A stretch of 64,000 nucleotides of DNA, taken from contig NZ_CP033924.1 of the NCBI RefSeq assembly GCF_003815875.1, positions 2,418,001 to 2,482,000 of the forward strand, in the 5' to 3' direction. The number at the start of each line of letters is the position of its first letter. Position 1 is the stretch's first letter. Positions 27,917-36,561 of the stretch are shown here, in pieces. Origin of the DNA: Chryseobacterium lactis (GTDB taxonomy: Bacteria; Bacteroidota; Bacteroidia; Flavobacteriales; Weeksellaceae). The notes under the pieces were generated by a model. That model had not been told where the DNA came from. It did not search any database and saw nothing but the letters and a program-made list of their open reading frames with translations. The position numbers were made by a program, and so were the translations under genes.

Positions 27917-30388
27917 ATGACTGAATGTACCGAAAATGACTTCCTGTTCAAGCAGGTAGCCGATAGTAGTTTCATGGAACGAACTGCTCATATTGTAAAA
28001 ACTAAACTACAACAAGAGTGTAAATCTCTTTTATTACTCTTTTTCGCTCTGATAAGTTCTCTCATCTATGCACAGGATACGCAAGGCGGAATTGCCGGAA
28101 AAGTAGCCATGATAGACGGACAACCTCTAAGAGCAATATCTGTTTCCCTATTGGGAACAAACCATCAAACACTTACTGACGATGATGGAAATTACAAATT
28201 TACAAATCTGAATGCAGGGCAATACACCGTAAAACTGCAGATTTTAGGAAACAAGGAAATTCAGCTTCCGGTTGAGGTAAAAGGAGGAGAAACGACATCA
28301 CTCGATTATCAGTTGACAAAAGAGAATATCCAGGCGATCCAGGAAGTGGTAATTATGAAAAATACCAACAGATTTTCAAAAAAAGAAAGTGGATTCGTAG
28401 CCAGACTGCCTCTGAAAAATTTAGAAAATCCTCAGGTTTATAATACGGTTACTAAAGAATTATTCCAGGAGCAGGTAGCCGTAGATTTGGGAAGCATTTC
28501 TAAAAATGTACCCGGAGCAGGCGTTCCTATGATCGCGAACCAGGGAAGGGTAACTTTCCGCTCAAGAGGTTTTGAAACGGAACCTAATGCCAGAAATGGA
28601 GTGGCAGGAGCTGCATTTTCAGTAATTGATCCTGTAAACCTTGAACGTATAGAAGCTATTAAAGGACCTTCTGCAACACTGTTTGGGAAAAGTGTAGCCA
28701 GCAGCTATGGCGGTGTCTACAACCGTGTAACTAAAAAGCCTTATAACGGTTTTGGAGGCGAAGTAGGTTATGTCGGAGGCAGCTGGGATTACAACCGATT
28801 GACCGTGGATGTAAATACTCCGGTTAATAAAGACAGGACGGCTCTTTTCCGTCTTAATGCAGCAGGTACTTTTGAGAAAAGTTTTCAGGATCTCGGTTTT
28901 ACCAATTCATTGGCGATTGCGCCCAGTTTTTCTTACCAGATCAATGACCGTATGTCGCTTTTGCTGGATGTAGAATTTAACCAGGCAAAAGGTACTTCTG
29001 TAGTTCGTTTTAATCCTTATACAGGAAGTAATAAAACTCAATCTATTGCGGATATGAAGTTTCCTTACTACAAAAACTTTCTGGGTGATGACCTTGCCTA
29101 TGAAACGCAGATGATGAATATTTTTGCCCAGTTAAATTATAAAGTTTCAGAAAACTGGACTTCACAAACGATTGTATCCCGTGCAAGATCTACCATTAAC
29201 GGGTATATTTCTGCGATTAACGGAAAAACAGATTCTACGGCAAGCGCTCAGGTTATGGTAGGTACAACTTCGTTTATTGCTACCAATATTCAACAAAATT
29301 TTATCGGAGATTTTCATATCGGACGTTTTAGAAACAGAATGGTTGTAGGATTGGATTATTATAACAATTCCAATCATTTTGATCGTTATCATACCAATAC
29401 CAAGGTATTTAATTTTGTACATCCATCGGCAGATTTCAGAGTTAACCACAATACGATTGACGCTCTTACTGCGACTTCTGTAGCCCGAAGAGAAAATAAT
29501 GGAGATAATACCTATGCAGCCTATGTTTCCAACGTATTTAATGTAACTGATCAGTTGATGGTGATGGCAAGTTTACGGGTTGACCGATTCCAGTTTAAAG
29601 GAGTATATGATATTGCAACCGGTGAAGTAAAAGGAGGATTAAGCAACAGTGGTACCCAAACAGGTCCGTATGGACAGACTGCACTTTCTCCTAAGTTAGG
29701 GCTTGTCTATGAAATCCTTAAAAACAAAGTTTCCCTGTTCGGAAATTATATGAATGGTTTTAATAATGTGAGCGGAACAGATATCAACGGAAATACATTC
29801 AAACCTGAATATGCCAATCAACTGGAGTTTGGAGTGAAGGGGGATCTGTTTAACCATAGATTAGTAGGAACATTGAGCTATTATAACATCCGTGTTGACA
29901 ATATTCTGAGAACAAACCCTGATGATATCAATTATTCAATCCAGGATGGAACGCAGTTGAGTAAAGGATTTGAAGCAGAAATTACTGCGAATCCTTTTGA
30001 CGGATTGAATATTGTAGCAGGCTATGCTTATAATGACAGTAAATTTACCAATGCTAATCCTTCCGTTAATGGCCTGAGACCTGCATTATCAGGACCTGCA
30101 AATATGTTCAATTTCTGGGTTAGTTACCGTATTCCGCAAGGAAAATTGAAAGGCCTTGGAATAGGCGGTGGTGGAAATATGGGGTCTTCCTCTTATCAGA
30201 CTAATACTCAAACAGCTAAAGTGATCATTCCTTCTTATACTATGCTTGATTTAGGGATCTTTTATGATCAGCCGAAATACAGAGTAGGATTGAAATTTGA
30301 CAATATTACCAACGAAAAAGCCTGGTCTGTACGTTTAACACCACAGGCACCAGCACGTTTTCTGGGAAGTGTTTCCCTGAAATTTTAG
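27917..30388 (+). CDS. TonB-dependent siderophore-type receptor
   Basis: This outer-membrane receptor of up to 823 aa imports a chelated metal or other large solute. An N-terminal carboxypeptidase-like domain (GGIAGKVAMIDGQPLRAISV, then LTDDDGNYKFTNLNAGQYTV) precedes the plug (GVPMIANQGRVTFRSRGF, then IEAIKGPSATLFG) and a 22-strand barrel ending in Phe (LGSVSLKF). The signal peptide (SLLLLFFALISSLIYAQ) begins well inside the frame, so the ATG at 27974 is a realistic alternative start. The barrel resembles FhuA/FpvA-type siderophore receptors. The ligand is unknown. Confidence 0.88.
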   Translation: MTECTENDFLFKQVADSSFMERTAHIVKTKLQQECKSLLLLFFALISSLIYAQDTQGGIAGKVAMIDGQPLRAISVSLLGTNHQTLTDDDGNYKFTNLNAGQYTVKLQILGNKEIQLPVEVKGGETTSLDYQLTKENIQAIQEVVIMKNTNRFSKKESGFVARLPLKNLENPQVYNTVTKELFQEQVAVDLGSISKNVPGAGVPMIANQGRVTFRSRGFETEPNARNGVAGAAFSVIDPVNLERIEAIKGPSATLFGKSVASSYGGVYNRVTKKPYNGFGGEVGYVGGSWDYNRLTVDVNTPVNKDRTALFRLNAAGTFEKSFQDLGFTNSLAIAPSFSYQINDRMSLLLDVEFNQAKGTSVVRFNPYTGSNKTQSIADMKFPYYKNFLGDDLAYETQMMNIFAQLNYKVSENWTSQTIVSRARSTINGYISAINGKTDSTASAQVMVGTTSFIATNIQQNFIGDFHIGRFRNRMVVGLDYYNNSNHFDRYHTNTKVFNFVHPSADFRVNHNTIDALTATSVARRENNGDNTYAAYVSNVFNVTDQLMVMASLRVDRFQFKGVYDIATGEVKGGLSNSGTQTGPYGQTALSPKLGLVYEILKNKVSLFGNYMNGFNNVSGTDINGNTFKPEYANQLEFGVKGDLFNHRLVGTLSYYNIRVDNILRTNPDDINYSIQDGTQLSKGFEAEITANPFDGLNIVAGYAYNDSKFTNANPSVNGLRPALSGPANMFNFWVSYRIPQGKLKGLGIGGGGNMGSSSYQTNTQTAKVIIPSYTMLDLGIFYDQPKYRVGLKFDNITNEKAWSVRLTPQAPARFLGSVSLKF

Positions 30389-30407
30389 ATAATTGATGAT
30401 TGATATA

Positions 30408-30440
30408 AAAGCCCGAACTGAATAAGTTCGGGCTTTGTAT
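30408..30440. terminator. Bidirectional terminator
   Basis: Stem AAAGCCCGAACT (30408-30419) pairs with AGTTCGGGCTTT (30425-30436) between the receptor gene and a convergent gene. Confidence 0.85.
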
Positions 30441-30459
30441 TTTCTTGTATTGAGGTATT

Positions 30460-31197
30460 TTAATTGATCCAAAGGCAATAATTATTGCGGTATCTTATTT
30501 TTCTATAGGTAATTCCCTGGAAGGTACCTGGTGTATTATCATTCCAGTCTTGCCTGATAACATAAAGTCCTGGCATTGTAGGTTTAAAAACAGCCTGATG
30601 ATTTTCGCCGACAGAGATATTTTTTTCCCAGTTTTCAGGATTGAATATCCGTAAATTAGTTCCTTTATCCACAGGTTTCATATTTCGATAGGGAGAAACC
30701 GTATAGATTCCGTTTTTATCCTGAAGAATAATATCCATTAACTGAGCCGGAGATGCATTATCCGAGGGATGTCCCACATCATAAGCTCCACACATAAAAT
30801 CAATCGGGCGAACATTTTCCTGTGGATTTTTTGATCTTACAAGGACAGGCTGGGTATCATTCATCCCAAGAATACGATAAGTTCCCTCCTGATCCGGAAT
30901 AAAAGTTCCTTCCCAATGATCTCCCTTGGACTGTATTTCAATTTTTGACTTTTCACCTTTAACATTGATAATAAAGAAACGGAAGTTCTTTATTTCCAGA
31001 AATTCTGCTCCGGTGGTACGGTGTCTTTGGCTGAGGTCATCTATAAAACCATAACAGATCTGAATTTTTACAGGATCATGTAATTTTCCGGATCCGTGAA
31101 TTTCCATCCAATAAGAACTGGCTTTTGTCCATTGAGGAAGTAGAAAAACAGTAAAAATTAGTAAGCAAAGGCTAAAGTTGAATAATCGCTGATACAT
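30460..31197 (-). CDS. Secreted protein, DUF4198-like
   Basis: This 245-aa protein has a signal peptide (SLCLLIFTVFLLPQWTKA). The body resembles DUF4198 periplasmic proteins often found near metal-uptake receptors: SSYWMEIHGSGKLHDPVKIQICYG at the start, an Ig-like GTYRILGMN segment, and a C-terminal FKPTMPGLYVIRQDW. The neighbouring TonB-dependent receptor supports a role in metal acquisition, but this is inference. The start was set at the Met before the signal. Confidence 0.55.
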   Translation of the reverse strand: MYQRLFNFSLCLLIFTVFLLPQWTKASSYWMEIHGSGKLHDPVKIQICYGFIDDLSQRHRTTGAEFLEIKNFRFFIINVKGEKSKIEIQSKGDHWEGTFIPDQEGTYRILGMNDTQPVLVRSKNPQENVRPIDFMCGAYDVGHPSDNASPAQLMDIILQDKNGIYTVSPYRNMKPVDKGTNLRIFNPENWEKNISVGENHQAVFKPTMPGLYVIRQDWNDNTPGTFQGITYRKIRYRNNYCLWIN

Positions 31198-31270
31198 GTG
31201 GATTGAAAGTATTAATGATAAACAACGTTGAGGTGTTGTTTGATAATTATACAAAGGTAAATAAAGAATG

Positions 31271-31465
31271 GTGATTATATACAATTTTACACTGATCCTG
31301 ATATCTTAGTTGTTATGGCCCTGTCATTCTGAATACAAACTGAAGGTTTGCGAACGTAGTTCAGAAGTGAAATGAAGAATCTAGCCATATATGAGATTCT
31401 TCCTTCGTCAGAAATCTGAGATTCGGCGTAGCCAATGACAATGGTGTAAAATTGTATATAGTCAC
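31271..31465. repeat. 195-bp palindromic (MITE-like) intergenic element
   Basis: The element is bounded by 22-bp terminal inverted repeats (31271-31292 and 31444-31465) that match at 21 of 22 positions. Inside lies a second inverted pair GAAGAATCT (31374-31382) / AGATTCTTC (31394-31402) and the TTCTGA-type motifs common in flavobacterial intergenic repeats. It has no coding capacity. It would fold into a long hairpin and may be a non-autonomous mobile element. Confidence 0.7.
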
Positions 31466-31613
31466 CTAAAGAATAACAGATCAATGCATTTTTACTATTG
31501 AAGCTTACATCTATCATGTTGATTGTGGATAACTTGTGGATAAAATGTTTATATCTTGTGTGAATGCGGATAACTTCACATCGATAAGCGGGTATGAATT
31601 TTAAAAAAATAAA

Positions 31614-31642
31614 AATAAAGCACTGTACAACAATGCTTTATT
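31614..31642 (-). terminator. Terminator of the orphan gene
   Basis: Minus-strand stem AATAAAGCA/TGCTTTATT is followed by a T-rich run. Confidence 0.65.
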
Positions 31643-31676
31643 GGGTTGGAATTAAAGATTTTATGAGTATCGGTCT

Positions 31677-32078
31677 TTATCCTGCTTTACACATGGCATC
31701 CCATGTAGTCCAGAAATGGGCATTAATTGCTCCGATAGGCGGATTAGTACTGTCAGCAACAATACCTACCATAGAAGCACAGTTGGAGTTACAGCCAATT
31801 TCATTGTAGCTTCCTTTCTGAGGAGGAATCTGACGCCATGTACCTGTTGATCCACTTAATAATTCTACCTTAATTTCAAAAATTCCTGAAAGGTTAGGCG
31901 TCTGGATTTGTTTCGTTGGGTCTTCGCTTGAAATGGTATCACTCCAATTTCCTTGTGAGAACGTTACTCTCCATGTCGAAATCATTTTAGAAGTTTCGTT
32001 TTGAGGGGAAAGATATACCCAGAATTGTGCTCCGTTTCCTAGCTGAAGCTGGCCTGTTGAGTTTACATTTGTTGCCAT
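31677..32078 (-). CDS. Uncharacterised small protein
   Basis: This 133-aa protein starts MATNVNSTGQLQLGNGAQFW. It has no signal peptide, is rich in Ser, Thr, Asn, Gly and Trp, and has a Cys cluster (IGCNSNCASMVG) and a C-terminal WTTWDAMCKAG. The composition suggests a small beta-sandwich that may be released from the cell. No family was recognised. It has its own terminator and stands alone just left of the putative island boundary. Confidence 0.55.
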   Translation of the reverse strand: MATNVNSTGQLQLGNGAQFWVYLSPQNETSKMISTWRVTFSQGNWSDTISSEDPTKQIQTPNLSGIFEIKVELLSGSTGTWRQIPPQKGSYNEIGCNSNCASMVGIVADSTNPPIGAINAHFWTTWDAMCKAG

Positions 32079-32215
32079 GTTAAATTGATTTTAGGTGATT
32101 AGTTTCGTATTTCAAAGTAACAAAGAACCGGAAACAGATGCTAGAGTACAAATAACCAATTGTAAGGTTGGGTAGAAATACGGAGTTTTTTAATTGAAAA
32201 TAAATGTAAAAAAAG

Positions 32216-32243
32216 AAGCCTGTGCTAGATTTAGCACAGGCTT
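32216..32243. terminator. Strong hairpin terminator
   Basis: A perfect 12-bp stem AAGCCTGTGCTA/TAGCACAGGCTT with a GATT loop is flanked by A and T tracts, so it could stop both strands. Read on the minus strand it lies about 140 bp past the tRNA-Ser 3' fragment and may be the original tRNA terminator. Confidence 0.8.
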
Positions 32244-32323
32244 TGTTTCTTTGCAGAAAGGAAGGGAAACGAACTTATTTTGTTTTTAACCCTGTTAGAG
32301 CTGTTTTCCGACTGTTTCATCAT

Positions 32324-32345
32324 CGTTTTGCCACGATTCTGCCAC
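32324..32345 (-). repeat. Tandem 11-bp repeats, left side of att fragment
   Basis: On the minus strand two adjacent 11-mers occur, GTGGCAGAATC (32335-32345) and GTGGCAAAACG (32324-32334). They are related to the pair at 32457-32478 and may be integrase arm-type sites. Confidence 0.5.
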
Positions 32346-32385
32346 AACCTTTGTTTATGCGCTCCAAACTGCGTTTTTTATGTCT

Positions 32386-32410
32386 TGGCGGAAAGGGAGG
32401 GATTCGAACT
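32386..32410 (-). other. tRNA-Ser 3'-end fragment, probable attachment site
   Basis: The minus strand reads TTCGAATCCCTCCCTTTCCG followed by CCA. This is the T loop, the 3' half of the T stem, a 7-nt acceptor half, the Ser-type discriminator G and an encoded CCA. The 5' part is absent: upstream bases cannot form the T stem. Truncated tRNA 3' ends of this type mark integration of elements that use tRNA genes. Confidence 0.65.
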
Positions 32411-32735
32411 AACTCGTTCCATCCACTTTAAAACCATATTTTCAAGTATATTTTAAATTACTGCCATGATACTGCCATCAAAAAAATATTGGCAAAATCA
32501 ACGCTATAATCATATTATAACGACATCAAAGAACATCCATAACTCTTAATCAAATGTACAAAATTATATATTATGGCTGACGTATGAATTTATTTAAGCC
32601 AGCTCATACAATTTGGATCATCCAATTTCGCTCTGTTATGGGCTGTAAGAATTCTATTAATGCATCATGAATTCCTGCATAAAGACATAGAATATTCTTT
32701 AGAAGTTGATATATTTGCATCAAATGTGGATTAAT
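32411..32735. repeat. Island left end with tandem 11-bp repeats and cassette promoter
   Basis: This region is non-coding. Two adjacent minus-strand 11-mers, ATGGCAGTATC (32468-32478) and ATGGCAGTAAT (32457-32467), mirror the pair left of the tRNA fragment. An inverted-orientation TTGGCAAAATC is at 32488-32498. TATATTTG at 32710-32717 fits the -7 consensus and is 18 bp before the XRE start. Confidence 0.5.
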
Positions 32736-32951
32736 ATGAGTAGAAAGCCAATCAATAGACTTAAAGCTGTTTTAGCGGAACAAGGAAAGACAAACAAATG
32801 GCTTGCAGAGCAATTAAACAAAAACGAAACTACTGTTTCTCGTTGGTGCACAAACGAAGTACAGCCGTCTATGGACACCTTAGTAGCAATTGCAACGATA
32901 TTAGAAATTAATGTGAGGGAGTTGATTAACCCAACTAAAACAGAAAAGTAA
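32736..32951 (+). CDS. XRE-family HTH regulator (controller-like)
   Basis: This 71-aa single-domain protein starts MSRKPINRLKAVLAEQGKTN and carries a Cro/CI helix-turn-helix (NKWLAEQLNKNETTVSRWCTNEVQP). Its stop TAA overlaps the methylase ATG by one base (TAATG), so the two are translationally coupled. Small XRE proteins placed first in restriction-modification operons usually act as controllers that time methylase and nuclease expression. The start is placed after the -7 box rather than at an upstream TTG. Confidence 0.85.
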   Translation: MSRKPINRLKAVLAEQGKTNKWLAEQLNKNETTVSRWCTNEVQPSMDTLVAIATILEINVRELINPTKTEK

Positions 32952-35221
32952 TGGTAGTAGAAATAAAAGGTAATAAGATCAAGGCTCCTCTTAAAGGTAA
33001 TAATGTTTGGATACCTACCAGCCCAGAGGAGGAAATTCGTCAAAAATATATATGCAGATTAGTTAATGTTTATGGTTTCACCACTAAACAAATGGTTCAA
33101 GATTACGATTATTCTCAGATAACAGATAAAAAGGTTAAGTCTGACATATTGGTATGGAAAAATGAAATGAGCCTCAAAAACAACGAAAAGCCTTTGATTT
33201 TTATTGAATGTAAATCAGATAGTATCATAATTAGACCTGAAGATTATTTTAAAGGAATTGAAATTTCGAAGCAAATTGGGGCAGAATTTTTTGTCGCTAC
33301 AAATTCTAAACAAACTAAAATATATTCCAAAGTTTTCAAAATAACTGAGAAAGGGCACCCTAATGAGTTGATAAATATACCGACAAATGAACAAGCCCAA
33401 GATGACCATATTGTTTCTGTTTTATTAGGGCAGACAAATGAATTTGCACGAGATGAATTTAGTAAAACACTTACAAGATGTCATAATATAATTAGAAACA
33501 ATGACAAACTATCGCCAGAGGCTGCATTTGACGAGATCAGTAAGGTTTTGTTTGTCAAGACCATATATGAAAGGTCTAATACTGAAGGTAATATATTTAG
33601 CATAAAAACGTATCTAGATTTAAAACAAAATTTTGTAGACCTACCTGTTAATAGAAACTTACCATTTTATCAAGAACTTTTTGAAAAAGTAAAAAGAGAA
33701 TTGATTGATGATGATCTATTTGAGCCGAGCGAGATAATCCGCATAAGAGAGAATAGCTTTGAAGCGATTGTGAAGGAATTAGAAATTTATAATCTTTCAA
33801 CAACTTCTGATGACGTAAAAGGTATTGCTTTTGAACAATTTTTGGGTAAAACTTTCAGAGGAGAATTAGGACAGTTCTTTACACCAAGAACAATTGTAGA
33901 TTTTATGGTAGAAGTTCTCGACCCGCAGGAAAGTGAAGTAATTTGCGATCCTTGTTGTGGATCAGGTGGTTTTTTAATTAAGGCTTTTGAATACGTGAGA
34001 GCAAAAATTGAAAATGAAATCCATTTAGTCAAAGAAAAAACTAAAGAACAATACTATGATGAAAAATTCGAAAAACTAACAGAAAAAAAGAAAGCAGAAA
34101 TTGATGAAAAAGTCAACGAGCTTTTTATAAAACTAAATTCAGAATTAGACATCAATAATCCAAAAAGTAGAATTAGAGTATTAAGCTATGACTGTATTTT
34201 TGGAACAGATGCAAATCCAAGAATGAGCAGAACCGCAAAAATGAATATGATTATGCACGGAGATGGGCACGGCGGGGTGCATCATAATGATGGACTACTG
34301 AATGTAAATGGGATTTTTGAAAATCGGTTTGATGTTATTCTTACCAATCCACCTTTTGGAAGTCGAGTAGAAAAATCGTTGAAAATCACTGAAGCAGATA
34401 AATATACCGATACGAAAAGAATAGCAAAATACCGCGAAAGATACGGCGAGGAATATGAAGCAGCTCTAAAGCAAATCAATGAAAATATAGATAAGCCATT
34501 GTTAGATTTATACGATACTGGAAGTATGAGTACGCTCACAGAAGTGTTATTTATTGAACGTTGTTTGAATTTGTTAAAACCAGGTGGACGAATGGGGATT
34601 GTGTTGCCAGAAGGTGTATTAAATAATACCAATTTGCAAAAGATAAGAGATTATGTAGAAAGCAGGGCTAAAATTTTGCTTATAGTATCAATTCCGCAAG
34701 ATGTGTTTATAGCAAGTGGAGCAACGGTTAAACCAAGTTTAGTTTTCTTTAAAAAATTTACCAAAGATGAAGCGGAACAATATCGAAAAATCATTAAAAA
34801 AACAGAAAAGGAAATTAAAGAGAAGTATGAATCGGAAACAAAACCAATTCTTGCAGAATTGGGAGTGAAAGGTAAAGAAGCACTTAAAGCTGAAGAAAAA
34901 AAGAAACTACGTACAGAGCTAAAAAAAATTAGTGAAAACATTACTGTAGAAATAAAAGCACAAGTAAAAAAAGAATTTAATTATGAAATTCCAATTGCTG
35001 AAATTGAAAAAGCAGGTATTAGTACAACAGGCGGCCTAATTGAAAATGAATTAAAACCATTGGCAACAGAATTTAAAACATATAAAGAACAAAAACGACT
35101 TTGGATAAACAATAAGAAAGAGGTCAAATACGAAATAACGGATGGAGACATCCATCGGTTAAGCATTATTGATGGAAATGTTTCTGAGCCCGAATTATTT
35201 TATGTTAAAGCAAAGGACTAA
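32951..35221 (+). CDS. Fused nuclease-N6-adenine DNA methylase (type I M / BcgI A-like)
   Basis: This 756-aa protein has an HsdR-N-type PD-(D/E)xK domain at its N terminus (PEEEIRQKYICRLV about 25-38, Asp65 in KSDILVW, Glu86-Cys-Lys88 in IFIECKSD). An HsdM-like helical region follows, then an N6-adenine methylase with motif I DPCCGSGG at 333-340 and motif IV NPPFG at 466-470. The Lys-rich C-terminal region is probably helical. Fusion of cleavage and methylation in one chain with a separate specificity subunit is the plan of type IIB BcgI. No HsdR motor gene is present, so a classical type I enzyme is unlikely. The next gene, HsdS, overlaps by TAATG. Confidence 0.88.
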   Translation: MVVEIKGNKIKAPLKGNNVWIPTSPEEEIRQKYICRLVNVYGFTTKQMVQDYDYSQITDKKVKSDILVWKNEMSLKNNEKPLIFIECKSDSIIIRPEDYFKGIEISKQIGAEFFVATNSKQTKIYSKVFKITEKGHPNELINIPTNEQAQDDHIVSVLLGQTNEFARDEFSKTLTRCHNIIRNNDKLSPEAAFDEISKVLFVKTIYERSNTEGNIFSIKTYLDLKQNFVDLPVNRNLPFYQELFEKVKRELIDDDLFEPSEIIRIRENSFEAIVKELEIYNLSTTSDDVKGIAFEQFLGKTFRGELGQFFTPRTIVDFMVEVLDPQESEVICDPCCGSGGFLIKAFEYVRAKIENEIHLVKEKTKEQYYDEKFEKLTEKKKAEIDEKVNELFIKLNSELDINNPKSRIRVLSYDCIFGTDANPRMSRTAKMNMIMHGDGHGGVHHNDGLLNVNGIFENRFDVILTNPPFGSRVEKSLKITEADKYTDTKRIAKYRERYGEEYEAALKQINENIDKPLLDLYDTGSMSTLTEVLFIERCLNLLKPGGRMGIVLPEGVLNNTNLQKIRDYVESRAKILLIVSIPQDVFIASGATVKPSLVFFKKFTKDEAEQYRKIIKKTEKEIKEKYESETKPILAELGVKGKEALKAEEKKKLRTELKKISENITVEIKAQVKKEFNYEIPIAEIEKAGISTTGGLIENELKPLATEFKTYKEQKRLWINNKKEVKYEITDGDIHRLSIIDGNVSEPELFYVKAKD

Positions 35222-36558
35222 TGCAGGTAACGGAAAAAACATATTTAAATTATATAAACCTTCTTCGATTAAACAATTGGAGTGTTCCAGGCTTACTTGA
35301 TTCTACCCTTAATTATTCGCATGAATTTCCTTTATCACGAATAGGCGATTTTTTGATAAAGAGTAGAAATGTTATCAGTATTGATGATAACAAAATTTAC
35401 AAACGAGTAACTGTTAGAATCAATAATAATGGAGTAGTTTTAAGAGATACAGAAAAGGGAAAAAATATTGGAACGAAAAAGCAGTATTTAGCAAAATCAG
35501 GACAATTTATTGTTTCAAAAATTGATGCAAGAAATGGAGCTTTTGGTATAATTCCAGAGGATCTTAACGATGCAATCGTTACCAATGATTTTCCGATATA
35601 TAATGTTGATACCACGAAGATAAATCCTCAATTTTTACTATTAATAACGACAACAAGACAATTCATAGAATTTGCCCAGAGCTGTAGTAGTGGAACAACA
35701 AATAGACAAAGAATGGATATTGATTTATTCTTAAATCAAAAAGTATCCTTACCTTTTCTACATGAACAAGAAACGATCTTAAAGAATTACTACACTAAAA
35801 TCAATCAAGCTGAAAAGCTCAATCGACAGGCAGATGGTTTAGAAACTGAGATTGAGCTGTATTTTTTAGAGCAATTGGGAATTAGGAAGAATATAACAAG
35901 TACTTTTAGTAAAGGACTCAGAATAATTGAATATAAAAATCTTGATAGATGGGATGCAAATACAGTTAGTGAATTAACTTCTGCCTACAAAATTGAAAAA
36001 ATAGGAAGTTACATTTTGAAGATCGCTACTGGAACTACTCCGCCAACAAATAGACCTGAATACTTTAATGGCGAAATAAATTTTTATACCCCTTCTGATT
36101 TAGGAGAAATTATGTTTTTAAATGCAGCATCAAGAAAAGTTTCTGAATTGTCATTCTTAGAGAAAAAGGCGCGCCGATTTGAAAAAGGAACAATCCTTTT
36201 TGTAGGTATTGGCTCAACGGTCGGCAAAGTAGGAATTGTAAATAATGATTATGCAACTAGTAATCAACAAATTACTGGTTTTAATTTAGACCCTCGTTTC
36301 CTGTTAAATGAATATGTGTACTTCTATTTCTACTATCTTAGAGACATTACAATAAAAGAACAAACAAAAGCGACTCTCCCAATTGTAAATCAAAACAAGA
36401 TAATAAATATTCCTATTCCGATTCCTCCTATTTCAAAACAGAAAGATATTATCGAGGAAATTTCAAAAATGAAAAACAAGAAATGGGTATTTGAATCAGA
36501 AGCAAGAAAACTTGTCAATGAAGCTCATCAAGAATTTGAACAAACAATATTTCGTTAA
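35221..36558 (+). CDS. Restriction-modification specificity subunit (HsdS-like)
   Basis: This 445-aa protein has two target-recognition domains (about residues 30-190 and 245-405). Each ends in the conserved Leu/Pro-rich boundary (KVSLPFLHEQETILKNYY, and IPIPIPPISKQKDIIEEI) followed by a long spacer helix. It directs the upstream methylase-nuclease to a bipartite DNA sequence. It is translationally coupled to the methylase and followed after 3 bp by an ATPase gene, which ties the restriction pair to the downstream module. Confidence 0.88.
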   Translation: MQVTEKTYLNYINLLRLNNWSVPGLLDSTLNYSHEFPLSRIGDFLIKSRNVISIDDNKIYKRVTVRINNNGVVLRDTEKGKNIGTKKQYLAKSGQFIVSKIDARNGAFGIIPEDLNDAIVTNDFPIYNVDTTKINPQFLLLITTTRQFIEFAQSCSSGTTNRQRMDIDLFLNQKVSLPFLHEQETILKNYYTKINQAEKLNRQADGLETEIELYFLEQLGIRKNITSTFSKGLRIIEYKNLDRWDANTVSELTSAYKIEKIGSYILKIATGTTPPTNRPEYFNGEINFYTPSDLGEIMFLNAASRKVSELSFLEKKARRFEKGTILFVGIGSTVGKVGIVNNDYATSNQQITGFNLDPRFLLNEYVYFYFYYLRDITIKEQTKATLPIVNQNKIINIPIPIPPISKQKDIIEEISKMKNKKWVFESEARKLVNEAHQEFEQTIFR

Positions 36559-36561
36559 GCT

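Noticed and set aside
32246..32385. Integrase C-terminal remnant on the minus strand
   Set aside because: The frames between the terminator and the tRNA fragment show no tyrosine-recombinase motif (no H-x-x-R or Tyr box); the DNA looks non-coding with repeats.
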